Below the pieces are notes generated by a model. That model was not told where the DNA came from, did not search any database, and saw only the letters and a list, made by a program, of their open reading frames with translations. DNA of 64,000 nt from positions 151,201-215,200 of the forward strand of contig URXV01000001.1 of the NCBI GenBank assembly GCA_900551865.1. Reading direction: 5' to 3'. The stretch is from an uncultured Rickettsiales bacterium (GTDB lineage: Bacteria; Pseudomonadota; Alphaproteobacteria; RF32; CAG-239). Made by a program: the position numbers and the translations under genes. Shown here piece after piece: positions 54,669-63,945 of this stretch. The first letter of the stretch is position 1; each line of letters begins with the position of its first letter.

Positions 54669-55058
54669 ATGAAAAAAGCGGGTGTGCTGCTGGCGCTGTT
54701 TTTGCTTTCCGGTTGTGCCGGCGGAGAAGAGGCTTATCCTTACGGTTTGACGGAAACGGAATGGAATTCCCTTTCCATTCGCGATCAGGCGCGGCTCCGG
54801 CGCGATTTCTATTTTTATGAAAAAGGCGCGACGGCATACGTTAACCCCAGCCTTGAAGTCGAAGGAAAAGACGCTTATACCGTGGGTTATCAGCCGCAGA
54901 ACGGTTATCAAAAACAAAGCGGCCAAACGGAGCGGGACGGTTATCAGAAACAGAATGCCCGGGCGGGGGACGGTTATCAGGCCGGACAGGCCGGTTATCG
55001 TGTCGGACAAGACGGTTACCGTTATGGCGAGAGTTACTCTGAAGATGATGAATATTAA
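54669..55058 (+). CDS. Small lipoprotein with Gly-Tyr-Gln repeats
   Basis: The start at 54669 (GGGAGA site) gives a lipoprotein signal MKKAGVLLALFLLSGC with the lipobox LSGC. The 129-residue protein has a short conserved-looking part (YGLTETEWNSLSIRDQARLRRDFYFYEKG) and a tail of GYQ-type repeats (NGYQKQ, DGYQKQ, DGYQAGQ, AGYRVGQ, DGYRYGE) ending in acidic residues. It would be anchored in the outer or inner membrane. It lies 90 bases before the giant autotransporter and could be functionally linked to it. Confidence 0.75.
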   Translation: MKKAGVLLALFLLSGCAGGEEAYPYGLTETEWNSLSIRDQARLRRDFYFYEKGATAYVNPSLEVEGKDAYTVGYQPQNGYQKQSGQTERDGYQKQNARAGDGYQAGQAGYRVGQDGYRYGESYSEDDEY

Positions 55059-55147
55059 TTTTCGGCATAATTTTATAAATTATACTCTTTTTTAAGAAAC
55101 TCCGGCGTAGAATCGATACAAAGCAATTGTTTTTATGGTTTTGTTAG

Positions 55148-58100
55148 ATGAGGTTTGGCGCCGCTTTATATTTTTCCGCAGTCTTTTTTGCTGCCGTTTC
55201 TGTTTCGGAAAACGCCTGTGCGTTTGGCGGGCGGTTGTCTCCGCGCGATTTTAACAAAATGTATTATCTGGCAAGCCAGGGAAAAATCGGCATTTTACGC
55301 GAAGCTGTCAACCGCGGGTTGAATATTGACGCAACGAATCCGAATGGGGATACGGGGTTGTGCATTGCAATTAAGCGCAAAAACTATGTCGCCTACAATT
55401 CTTTTCGTATGAGCGGGGCCAATCCGCGCCATGCCTGTACTTATGAGATAAACAGAGAGTACCGCGAGTTTTTGCAATCAAGCCGGGCGGCAAGGACGGA
55501 AAAAATCGTCGGCAATGAGGAATCCCTTTATTATAACGAAGAGGAACGCAGCTGGTGGCCGTGGCTTTTGGGCGGAGCGGCTGTGGGCGGGGGCATTCTT
55601 GCGTTCAGCGGCGGCGGAGGCGGCGGCAGCGCTCCGGCCGGAGACGATACGATTGTGCCGACAAATCCGGGATACGGGCTGGCGAGCCTGGTTACCAATA
55701 CCGAGAAAGAGGTCAGCAGCGGCGGTATGGAGAATAACGTTGCGCGGAAATTTGAAAATCCCGATGCGGCGGCTAATGCCGGAAAAATTCAATTACTGCC
55801 GAACGTGCTGGACAATGTTGATTACCTGATGTCGTATGTAACGGTTTCAAACGGCGCCTATTTCAATAATCTGGCGGGCGGCAGCCTGCAATTGGGCGAT
55901 GCGACAATCGGGGCTTCGGTATACGGGGAAGGGTCAAAAGCGCTGAATAACGGCAATATCCTGATTGAGGCGCAGAACGGTTCTATCGGCATGGCGGCGA
56001 GCAACGGCGGCCAGATTATAAACAGCCCGGAGGGGACAGGGGATTCGACATACGGCAATATCGACATTTCGTTTAAAGGAAGCGAAGAAGGCCATGCTGT
56101 TGCCGGCATGTACGGCGATACGGGCGCGACAATCATCAATTCCGGCAGGATTACGGGAACGACCTCAGCACCTTCCGGCGGAGAAACTGGAACGGAAAAC
56201 GACGACGGAACCGAAAATTCCGGCAGTACGGGGAATACCGGAGAAACGGGCGGTTCGGCAGATGCTGACGATACCGAAGGCAATGAGACGGTAACGCAAA
56301 ATAATTCCGGTACAATATTGGGCATGGTGCTGTTTGACCTTTATACCGGAACAAATCTGAGTGCCAATACGGTTACGGCGGAGAATCGCGGAATTATTGA
56401 CCTTTCTGCCGGTTATAACAGCGCGACGGACGTGGCGGTCAGCCTTATCGGCATGGGAAGCTATATTGATGACGAGTTTTTAAACGGCAAGAACAATCCG
56501 GCATTTGCGGAAAAGATGAAACTGAACAATTACGGGGATATCAACCTGTCGTATCAGGGGGCGTACAAACTGGCGGATACGGCGCTGAAAATGGGGCAGG
56601 GCGGTTTAATAGGCATCCGCGCCGACGCGGCGACCGAAGCGTTAAACAGAGGAAATATAAAGATAGATTTGACTTCGACGACCATGGCGGAGGGGACGGA
56701 CGTAGCGGCGGGTATGCTTTCCGTGCACGGGGCGGAGCTGACAAACGGCAATGCGGACAGTATCTATAACGGGACCGGCAGCGAAACCGGCGGCACAATC
56801 CGCGTTGTCAACGAGGCGACTTCCGGCGGCGTATCGTACGGTATGCTGGCAGCCAAAGGCGAAGGTTCACAGACCCGAGTTTATGACTGGAAAGACCCGA
56901 AACTTCACAATTACGGGCTGATAGACATGCAGGCAAGCAATGCTTACGGCATGGCCTCTTTTGCCGGCGGCGAAGTCGTTAACTACGGCGTTATCAATCT
57001 CGGCGTTGAAAACGGCCAGTCCAGATATAAGAATAATTACGGCCTTTATGCGGCAGGCGAGGACAAAACGGAAGAGGTTTTGCTGCAAAATAAGGGAATA
57101 ATCAATGTTTATTCCGAAGAATCGACGGCGATTTACAATGCGTTTTCGGGTTCGGTCGAGATGGTGAACGACGGGTACATTTACCTTTCCAACAAAGCGA
57201 CCAATTCTCAGGTTTTCGGCGGCAATTTTTCGTCGGCCTACAATAACGGCTCAATCCTTTACAAGGTTGGCAACAGTAACTCCTTTGCAACTCCGGAGCG
57301 GAATGAAGAGGACAGCGAAGCGGCTTATACCGCTTCGGCATCTGTTGCTGGGGCGGCTGTCAAGGTTTCCGGCGACAGCGATACGACCAAGCAGCTGTTT
57401 GTCAATACGGGCGACATTATTATCGGCGGCGAGTTTGACGGCAGCGTCGATTACGGCGGAACATACGGGACGGCAGCCGTTCAGGTTTCGCAGCAGGGAT
57501 CGGCGATAAACGAAGGCTCTATTTCGCTGAAAAAATATATTACCGACGCCAAACAGTTTAACGTCGGAATGTGGCTTGATTCTGCTTCGACGGCGGAGGC
57601 GTATGTGCACAATAAAGGGTCGATTTTAGTTGATGCGACAAATTCGACGGCTATTCGCAACGATTCAACCAAGCATGCCAAGGCTATCAATTTCGGCGAT
57701 ATTTACCTGACGGGGCTGTCGGGAGTCGGAATGGCGTCGACAGATGCCGGGGCGGATATTTTTAACGGGCTGGATACGTCGCCGGCCGGAAGTACCAATT
57801 CCATTTATGTTATGGGTGACAATTCGGCTGCCATGTATGCCAAAGGGACGGCATATAATTACGGTTCAATCTTTTTGAAAGGGAACAATACGACGGCTTT
57901 TGTTTTGGACGGACCGGACGCGCAGGCATTTGATTACGGCAATTTTTATGCGGATCCGTCTTACAGCGGGCAGACGTATTTTCTGCTGACCAATGCGGCG
58001 TCTAAAACGTTTGACTACCCTGGCGGCATAGAAATAGAAGGTTATACGCTGGCAAAGGCAACGGGCGGAAGCAATGCGACGCTGTCTGCTTCGTCGACGG

Positions 58101-60736
58101 CTTATGTCAAAGGGGAAAATTCCGGTTTGTTTGCAGCCAGCGGCAGCGGGTCAAATGTTTATAACTACGGCAAAGTTTATGTTTCCGCCGGAGCGACGGG
58201 GCTGCGGGCGGAAGACGAAGGCGTTGTGCGCATTGAGGGAACATCGTCCAAGGTTACCGTGGCAGACGCTTCAAGCACGGGAGCGGCAGCATCCGGCGGT
58301 ACGGTTAATGTCGGAGTGGACGCAGAGGTGGTTGTGAACGGCGGAGGAACCGGAATTTCGGCTGCGGCGACATCGGAGAAAGTGTCGACGGTTTCCAATT
58401 CCGCGTTTATTACGGTTAATCAGGGAACAGGCATATATGCCACCGGAAAATTGATTTCCGGAGAGGTTACTTCGGTTACCAATTCGGGAACGATTGAAGT
58501 TGGCGGAATCGGGAGCAAAGGCGTTTCCATTGCGGGCGGCGCATCTTATTCGGCAGAAGCCGGAAGCCGCCTTGAAGTTAAAGGGAACGACAACTGCAGC
58601 GGTGATGCATGCAGTTTGGAGAATTATACATACGGCGTTTATGCGTTAAGCGGTACGGTTAACAACTCGGGGATTATTTCCGGCGACGGCAAAAGCGGAA
58701 CAATCGGCATCTATTCCGGCAAAAGCGGACAGGTTACGAATACCGGAAGCGGTAAAACGGGCGGTATCAGCGGGCTGGAATACGGTATTTACGTGGATGC
58801 GCAAGGAGGCGCTGAAAATCAGGGAGATATCCGGGATAATATTGTCGGTATTCAGGTTGCCGGAGGAGATGCGGAAAACAGCGGCACGATAAGCGGCAAT
58901 GAAAAGGGCGTGCAGGTTGTTGCGGGAACATTTGAGAATTCCGGCACTATCAGCGGGAATACATACGGCATTTATACAAAAGGTGGTACAACCGTCAATT
59001 CCTCAAATATAAACGATTACGGAAATTATGGCGTTTATGCTGAGGGCGGCACCGTTACCAACAACGGAACGATAACGACAACCGGAGGTACGGGAGCATA
59101 TGTTACGGGCAGCGGTACGTTCTATAACGAATCGACCATAACGGTTGACGGCGGGGGAACGGGAATTCATGTCAACGGGAGCGGCGCAAAGGGGTATAAC
59201 AGCAGCAAAGGGACAATTACGGTCAATGGAAACGGGGCAGCGTTTGTCGTAGAAAACGGCGGCACTTTTTCCAATTCGGGAACGATTACCTATAATTCGG
59301 CGGTCAATGCAGCTTTTGCGGGCGGAGAACGGAAAGAAGCCGGAGAACTGAAAGCCGCCGGAGACGGTGCGGATTATATTATTGTCGGTGAAAACGGTAC
59401 GTTTGTAAACAACGGTACGGTTGACCTTGGTGCGGCGGCAGTAGACTTTGATACGATGAAGGCCGGCGAGAGCGGAGAATTTGTCGTGGCGGACGGGGGG
59501 ACTTATAAGGCCGACAGTTTTAAAGGCAATGTTGTTGCCGGCAGCGATATCGTTATGGGCGGTTTTGAAGATACCTATGTCAATGAAAACTCGTTTGTCG
59601 GTAAAAATGAAGGGATAAACATAAGTTCCGGTTCGTATATGTTTGATGCGGCGCTTAAGGACAACGGCGACGTTACGGACGTGGAGCTGAACCGCAAGGA
59701 GTTTGAGGAAATCGTTGACGACGAGGAAACGGCGGAATTTCTGGAGACGAATTACGGGCTGCATAATAACGAAAAGCTGTTTGACGCATTGAAAGGCGCC
59801 GGCAACAAAGGCGAGTTTGACTATGCGACGGAAGTGGAAACGGGCAAGAATTTTTATGCCAACCTGGCACGGGAAAATATGGCGGTGCTGCGCGGGCTGA
59901 ATACACAGGAACAGAACAGGATACTGGAAGACGGACTGGCGGGGAGTTATATCGGTGCCGACTATTATCGGACGGGAAAAGATGCGCATGGCGGGCTCAG
60001 CGGTTATGCGGACAACGTTTACAGCCCGTATATAGGTTTTGGCGAAAAGCTGAACCGGAACTGGAGCGTCGGCGGTACGCTGCGGGCAGCTTATGCCGAT
60101 GCAGAATATGACGAAGCGAAGTCCAGCCGCGACAATAAGATACTGTTGGCTTTTATGCCGATTTTGTACCAGAACGGTGGATTTAAGTTCCTGACCATGC
60201 CGAATGTCGGCGCCGGATACGGAACCTATAAGCGCCGCGCTTTGTCCGGCACGTACGAGGCGGATACGCTGGACTTCTATTACGGTTTGTATAACCATGC
60301 CGAGTACAGCATTGATGTGAAAGTGGCGGAACTGGTTACGGAAGCCGAACTTAACCTGCAGGGGGCGTCAATGTCAAAGGCGGAAGAAGACGAAGGGCTT
60401 AATCTGGATTCCAACAGTTCAGTGTCGTTGGAGGCCGGGGTCGGCTTAAAATTGCGTAAGAGGATTCAGCTGGCGAAAGAGCGCTCGCTGATGCTTGCCA
60501 TCGGCGCGAAATATTATCATGAGTTTCTTGACCCGTATAAGGATTTGCGGGTAGGTATGGATGGTTCGCCGGTCGACTTCGGCATCAAGGCGTATGACGA
60601 AAATAAAAACCGCCTGAAAACGACGGCAGAAGCGGTTTATCGGGACGGTGACTTTGCCGTGGCGGCGGAAGTGTCGCACAATGCGGAAAAAGAAAGCAGC
60701 ATTGAAGGCGGCTTGGGCGTGAGATATAATTTCTGA
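55148..60736 (+). CDS. Giant autotransporter with an exported ankyrin head
   Basis: The 1862-residue protein has a signal peptide (cleavage after ACA), an ankyrin-like unit (LNIDATNPNGDTGLCIAI, then SGAN) with two cysteines, a hydrophobic glycine segment (WPWLLGGAAVGGGILAFSGGG), a passenger of about 1450 residues made of beta-helix turns (NxGxIxxxG, often with YGIY or YGVY), a linker, and a C-terminal beta-barrel ending in GVRYNF. The head is paralogous to that of the gene at 11427: over 27 aligned residues I count 13 identities, and the two cysteines are spaced identically. No clear ribosome binding site. Likely an adhesin or surface factor. Confidence 0.88.
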   Translation: MRFGAALYFSAVFFAAVSVSENACAFGGRLSPRDFNKMYYLASQGKIGILREAVNRGLNIDATNPNGDTGLCIAIKRKNYVAYNSFRMSGANPRHACTYEINREYREFLQSSRAARTEKIVGNEESLYYNEEERSWWPWLLGGAAVGGGILAFSGGGGGGSAPAGDDTIVPTNPGYGLASLVTNTEKEVSSGGMENNVARKFENPDAAANAGKIQLLPNVLDNVDYLMSYVTVSNGAYFNNLAGGSLQLGDATIGASVYGEGSKALNNGNILIEAQNGSIGMAASNGGQIINSPEGTGDSTYGNIDISFKGSEEGHAVAGMYGDTGATIINSGRITGTTSAPSGGETGTENDDGTENSGSTGNTGETGGSADADDTEGNETVTQNNSGTILGMVLFDLYTGTNLSANTVTAENRGIIDLSAGYNSATDVAVSLIGMGSYIDDEFLNGKNNPAFAEKMKLNNYGDINLSYQGAYKLADTALKMGQGGLIGIRADAATEALNRGNIKIDLTSTTMAEGTDVAAGMLSVHGAELTNGNADSIYNGTGSETGGTIRVVNEATSGGVSYGMLAAKGEGSQTRVYDWKDPKLHNYGLIDMQASNAYGMASFAGGEVVNYGVINLGVENGQSRYKNNYGLYAAGEDKTEEVLLQNKGIINVYSEESTAIYNAFSGSVEMVNDGYIYLSNKATNSQVFGGNFSSAYNNGSILYKVGNSNSFATPERNEEDSEAAYTASASVAGAAVKVSGDSDTTKQLFVNTGDIIIGGEFDGSVDYGGTYGTAAVQVSQQGSAINEGSISLKKYITDAKQFNVGMWLDSASTAEAYVHNKGSILVDATNSTAIRNDSTKHAKAINFGDIYLTGLSGVGMASTDAGADIFNGLDTSPAGSTNSIYVMGDNSAAMYAKGTAYNYGSIFLKGNNTTAFVLDGPDAQAFDYGNFYADPSYSGQTYFLLTNAASKTFDYPGGIEIEGYTLAKATGGSNATLSASSTAYVKGENSGLFAASGSGSNVYNYGKVYVSAGATGLRAEDEGVVRIEGTSSKVTVADASSTGAAASGGTVNVGVDAEVVVNGGGTGISAAATSEKVSTVSNSAFITVNQGTGIYATGKLISGEVTSVTNSGTIEVGGIGSKGVSIAGGASYSAEAGSRLEVKGNDNCSGDACSLENYTYGVYALSGTVNNSGIISGDGKSGTIGIYSGKSGQVTNTGSGKTGGISGLEYGIYVDAQGGAENQGDIRDNIVGIQVAGGDAENSGTISGNEKGVQVVAGTFENSGTISGNTYGIYTKGGTTVNSSNINDYGNYGVYAEGGTVTNNGTITTTGGTGAYVTGSGTFYNESTITVDGGGTGIHVNGSGAKGYNSSKGTITVNGNGAAFVVENGGTFSNSGTITYNSAVNAAFAGGERKEAGELKAAGDGADYIIVGENGTFVNNGTVDLGAAAVDFDTMKAGESGEFVVADGGTYKADSFKGNVVAGSDIVMGGFEDTYVNENSFVGKNEGINISSGSYMFDAALKDNGDVTDVELNRKEFEEIVDDEETAEFLETNYGLHNNEKLFDALKGAGNKGEFDYATEVETGKNFYANLARENMAVLRGLNTQEQNRILEDGLAGSYIGADYYRTGKDAHGGLSGYADNVYSPYIGFGEKLNRNWSVGGTLRAAYADAEYDEAKSSRDNKILLAFMPILYQNGGFKFLTMPNVGAGYGTYKRRALSGTYEADTLDFYYGLYNHAEYSIDVKVAELVTEAELNLQGASMSKAEEDEGLNLDSNSSVSLEAGVGLKLRKRIQLAKERSLMLAIGAKYYHEFLDPYKDLRVGMDGSPVDFGIKAYDENKNRLKTTAEAVYRDGDFAVAAEVSHNAEKESSIEGGLGVRYNF

Positions 60737-60758
60737 TTTAAAGTAAAACTTTAGGTAT

Positions 60759-60890
60759 TGAATTAAAACGTTGGTTTAAAATTATCATAGCATAATATAG
60801 CATTTCTGTCAAATAAAAAAGCAATATCAGAGCGATGTCTGAGATATTGCTTTTCTTTTTTTGCTGAGAAAAAAGGAACGTTTTAATTCA
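60759..60890. repeat. 14-bp inverted repeat enclosing the autotransporter terminator
   Basis: TGAATTAAAACGTT (60759-60772) and its exact complement (60877-60890) flank 104 bases. No target-site duplication is visible. Inside, ATAGCAT occurs twice 10 bases apart. It could be a relic of a miniature transposable element or a long-range RNA stem. Confidence 0.45.
60821..60861 (+). terminator. Terminator of the giant autotransporter gene
   Basis: GCAATATC (60821-60828) pairs with GATATTGC (60843-60850), supported by CAGA/TCTG inside, then a T-rich tract. Confidence 0.8.
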
Positions 60891-61003
60891 GCAGATGGAG
60901 GCGGAAATGGCAGTTTTATTATGAGTACTGGGTAAGTTATTTGTAAACATAAAGCAAAATATATGATTGTTTGAAAAGATAAAAAATATTAGGAGAAAAA
61001 GAT

Positions 61004-61804
61004 ATGACTGATAATGGCAAATTATATACAGATGAAAATGGTAACAGACTGAAAATCGATACGGCTAAGAAATATATTGAACAAACTGTTCATTTTGTGG
61101 ACGAAAACGGCAACAAATTGAAGTTTGATTTGCAAAGTCAGCAGTGGGCAACGGGCGAGCCGGGAATTGACTCCGGCGGCGATTTTAACGGATACACCGT
61201 GTATCCGGTTAACAATGACCTGGATATTGATGTCCATGATGATGCGAGCGCAAAAGCATGGGACGCGGCTTATGATAAGATATACAAAGACGCGGAGCAG
61301 TATTTTGAAAAACATCCCGAACAGTGCCCGGCAGACGGATACAGCAGGAAAAATTCCTATACTACGGCATACGTTAAGATTCTGGCCGGAGAAGAGATGA
61401 AAAGAAGGGTTGCATCGGGAAAAGCCAGTTCGCTTGAAAAAGCGTATGTCCACCAGATTAACAATATGAAATCGACCCAGTGTTTTTCCTGGGAGCAGCT
61501 GCTCGGCGACATGCCGCTTGATGCACCGGCGGAAGAGGTTGCCGCAATGATTAGCTGTGATGAGCTGTCTGCAACGATGAAACGGCAGGCGGAAGAGTAT
61601 AAACTCAGCGTTGAACGCGGTACGGAATCTATTAAAAACAGGGTCGCGGAGGCTCAGAACATCCGATATGACATCAGGAGCAAAAACCGTGAAGTTCCGG
61701 GAGCAGACGAAGCTTTGCGCAAGCAACGTGTCCAGGACAAGACTTTGTCACCGGACGAGGTTAACGCCGTGATTCACAATCATTTGCAGAAGAAAACACG
61801 GTAG
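61004..61804 (+). CDS. Unrecognised soluble protein
   Basis: The ATG follows AGGAGAAAAAGAT, a good site. The 266-residue protein has no signal peptide or membrane helix. Near the N-terminus a short unit is repeated (TDENGNRLKID, then VDENGNKLKFD), followed by a mixed domain with acidic NNDLDIDVHDD and a helical C-terminal half. It stands alone between the autotransporter terminator and the convergent rlmB. I do not recognise a family. Confidence 0.65.
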   Translation: MTDNGKLYTDENGNRLKIDTAKKYIEQTVHFVDENGNKLKFDLQSQQWATGEPGIDSGGDFNGYTVYPVNNDLDIDVHDDASAKAWDAAYDKIYKDAEQYFEKHPEQCPADGYSRKNSYTTAYVKILAGEEMKRRVASGKASSLEKAYVHQINNMKSTQCFSWEQLLGDMPLDAPAEEVAAMISCDELSATMKRQAEEYKLSVERGTESIKNRVAEAQNIRYDIRSKNREVPGADEALRKQRVQDKTLSPDEVNAVIHNHLQKKTR

Positions 61805-61882
61805 CGACGGATTTAACGCCTAACGGATTGCAAGAAGCTGCCCATGCGGCAGCTTTTGCCGTATTTGAACGGTGGTGTGCGG

Positions 61883-62641
61883 TTATTTGCGGTTTAGTTC
61901 ATATAAGGCTATTGCCGCGGCGGTGGATACGTTCAGGCTTTCTACCTGCGGTGATATAGGGAGTTTGACGGACGAATCGCAGTTTTCCTGAACCAGACGT
62001 CGCAGGCCTTTGCCTTCGGATCCCATAACAACGGCGACTTTGCCGTCCTTATTGATTTTATCGATTGTCGTATCGGCATAGCCGTCCATACCGATTACCC
62101 AAAAGCCGTTTTCTTTCAGAGTTTCAATGGCGCGGCTGAGGTTGGTTACGCGGGCGACGGGAACGAATTCGACGGTTCCGGCGGCCGCTTTGTCCATGGC
62201 TCCGGATTCAAGCGGCGAATTCTTGTCTTGGACAATCAGGCCGAGTGTTTCAAACGCGGCGCAGGAACGGATAATTGCACCGATGTTCTGCGGGTCGGTT
62301 ACCTGGTCAAGAATTAAAATGCAGCAGCGCTTTTTATTTTCCGCCAGAGCCAGCAGGTCGGAAACGTCATAAGTTTCAAGCCGGGAACAATATAAGGCAA
62401 AACCCTGGTGAACCGCATCGCCGGGGAGGAATTTGGCAAAATTCTTTTTGTCAATTACGGTTGCAGGCACTTGTGGAACCTCTTTTTCCACTTCAATGCG
62501 ATTTTCGGCCGAAATCAGCAGCTTTTGGATTTTACGGCGCGGATTTTTCAAGGCGCTGATAACCGCATGCCGGCCGTAAATAATCAGTTGGTCTTTGGTG
62601 GTGTCGGTGCTGCCTTTGCGCTGCTGGTGAAACTTTTTCAT
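61883..62641 (-). CDS. rlmB: 23S rRNA 2'-O-ribose methyltransferase RlmB (TrmH family)
   Basis: The 252-residue SPOUT enzyme has an N-terminal L30e-like substrate domain (IIYGRHAVISALKNPRRKI) and the three SPOUT motifs: LDQVTDPQNIGAIIRSCAAF, VVMGSEGKGLRRL and LPISPQVESLNVSTAAAIALYEL. RlmB methylates G2251 of 23S rRNA; a different target of the same family cannot be excluded. Start overlaps the murQ stop by 4 bases. Confidence 0.92.
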   Translation of the reverse strand: MKKFHQQRKGSTDTTKDQLIIYGRHAVISALKNPRRKIQKLLISAENRIEVEKEVPQVPATVIDKKNFAKFLPGDAVHQGFALYCSRLETYDVSDLLALAENKKRCCILILDQVTDPQNIGAIIRSCAAFETLGLIVQDKNSPLESGAMDKAAAGTVEFVPVARVTNLSRAIETLKENGFWVIGMDGYADTTIDKINKDGKVAVVMGSEGKGLRRLVQENCDSSVKLPISPQVESLNVSTAAAIALYELNRK

Positions 62642-63528
62642 GATTCAATGACCTTTCGTAAGATGCCGTTGTGCCGTTTTAGCAGTTGTTCGGCCTGTTC
62701 GCGGGAACACTGCCTTTTGCACATAACGCAGGCTGTTTTGATGTTGTTTCCGGCTTTTATACGATATTCTTCGGCTTTTGCAACAGAAATCTTGCAGATA
62801 GCGGCGATTATGCGGTTGCCGCGGTCAATCAGTTTGGCGCAGGCAGGGGTAACGTCTATCATATAGTTGCCGTAAGTTTTGCCGATTTTTATCATGGAGG
62901 CGGTTGAGAGCATATTCAGAATCATTTTCTGAGCGGTTCCCGCTTTCATGCGGCTGGAACCGGCGATAGCTTCGGGGCCGACCGGAGCAGTAATGCAAAC
63001 GTCGCACAATGGTTTTAATTTGGCCTCCGGGTTGCAGGTTATGCCGACGGTATTGGCGCCGCGGCGGCGCGCCTCTTCAAGCACTGTCAAAACATATGCA
63101 GGATTGCCGGATGCGGAAATTCCGACAACGACATCGTCAGGCAGCGGAGAAAAGACGTTTATGTCTGCAAGGGCTTTTTCCCGGCTGTCTTCGGCATTTT
63201 CTACGGCGCGGCGCAGAGCAGCGTTTCCTCCGGCGATAAACGCCTGTACCATTGTGTCCGGAACGGAAAATGTCGGCATACATTCGGCCGCGTCCAAAAC
63301 GCCGAGCCTGCCGCTGGTTCCGGCGCCGAAATATGCCAGCCGTCCGCCTTTGAAAAAGGCTCCGGCGATGAGGTCAACTGCCCGGGCAATTTCCGGCAGC
63401 GCCCTTTTAACGGCGCGTGCCACTTTCATATCTTCATGGTTGATGGCAGCGACTATTTCGCCGGTTTCCATCAGGTCGATGCGGCGGGTTGCAGGGTTTC
63501 CCTGTTCGGTCAGGATGTTTTTTTTCAT
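62638..63528 (-). CDS. murQ: N-acetylmuramic acid 6-phosphate etherase
   Basis: The 296-residue protein has the SIS-domain pattern of MurQ: YFGAGTSGRLGVLDAAECMPTF, ISASGNPAYVLTVL and SSRMKAGTAQKMILNMLSTA. It cleaves the lactyl ether of MurNAc-6-phosphate to GlcNAc-6-phosphate in cell-wall recycling, downstream of AmpG-imported muropeptides. The N-terminal TRRIDLMETGEIVAAINHED is typical. Confidence 0.96.
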   Translation of the reverse strand: MKKNILTEQGNPATRRIDLMETGEIVAAINHEDMKVARAVKRALPEIARAVDLIAGAFFKGGRLAYFGAGTSGRLGVLDAAECMPTFSVPDTMVQAFIAGGNAALRRAVENAEDSREKALADINVFSPLPDDVVVGISASGNPAYVLTVLEEARRRGANTVGITCNPEAKLKPLCDVCITAPVGPEAIAGSSRMKAGTAQKMILNMLSTASMIKIGKTYGNYMIDVTPACAKLIDRGNRIIAAICKISVAKAEEYRIKAGNNIKTACVMCKRQCSREQAEQLLKRHNGILRKVIES

Positions 63529-63598
63529 GGTATCTCCCTCTTTTTGCAGAATAATTAAAAGATAACCAAAAAACTTTAAGAATTAATAAAAAAACTTG

Positions 63599-63627
63599 TT
63601 GACATTATCGCAAAAATAAGTTTTTAT
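63599..63627 (+). promoter_or_regulatory. Promoter of the tRNA-tuf operon
   Basis: Consensus TTGACA (63599-63604), 17-base spacer, TTTTAT (63622-63627), about 55 bases before tRNA-Tyr. Confidence 0.6.
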
Positions 63628-63682
63628 TCCTGTTGTCAGGTTAAAAGATTTGTTCTTTTTCCCTCGCAGAAACGATTTTAGC

Positions 63683-63768
63683 GGAGGGGTGGCAGAGCGG
63701 TCAAATGCAACGGACTGTAAATCCGTCGACTTTCGTCTACGATGGTTCGAATCCATCCCCCTCCACCA
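63683..63768 (+). tRNA. tRNA-Tyr (anticodon GTA)
   Basis: GGAGGGG (63683) pairs with CCCCTCC, the anticodon stem CGGAC/ATCCG region holds GTA, a long variable arm is present, the T arm has GTTCGAATCC, and CCA is encoded (63766-63768). Confidence 0.97.
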
Positions 63769-63817
63769 GTTAAAAATCGTCGAGATAATAGGTTTTTGTT
63801 TCAGGTTTTTGGTTTGA

Positions 63818-63891
63818 GCGGGTGTAGCTCAATGGTAGAGCAGAAGCCTTCCAAGCTTATGACGAGGGTTCGATTCCCTTCACCCGCTCCA
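63818..63891 (+). tRNA. tRNA-Gly (anticodon TCC)
   Basis: GCGGGTG (63818) pairs with CACCCGC (63881-63887), the anticodon loop CTTCCAA holds TCC, the T arm has GTTCGATTCC, and CCA is encoded (63889-63891). Confidence 0.97.
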
Positions 63892-63945
63892 AAATTTCCT
63901 TTAATAACAGCCTCGTCGTAACACAATATTTTAGGGTATAAATTC

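Noticed and set aside
59003..60298. 431-codon ORF antisense to the giant autotransporter
   Set aside because: The sense frame encodes the barrel and linker with proper family features; the antisense frame has no motif.
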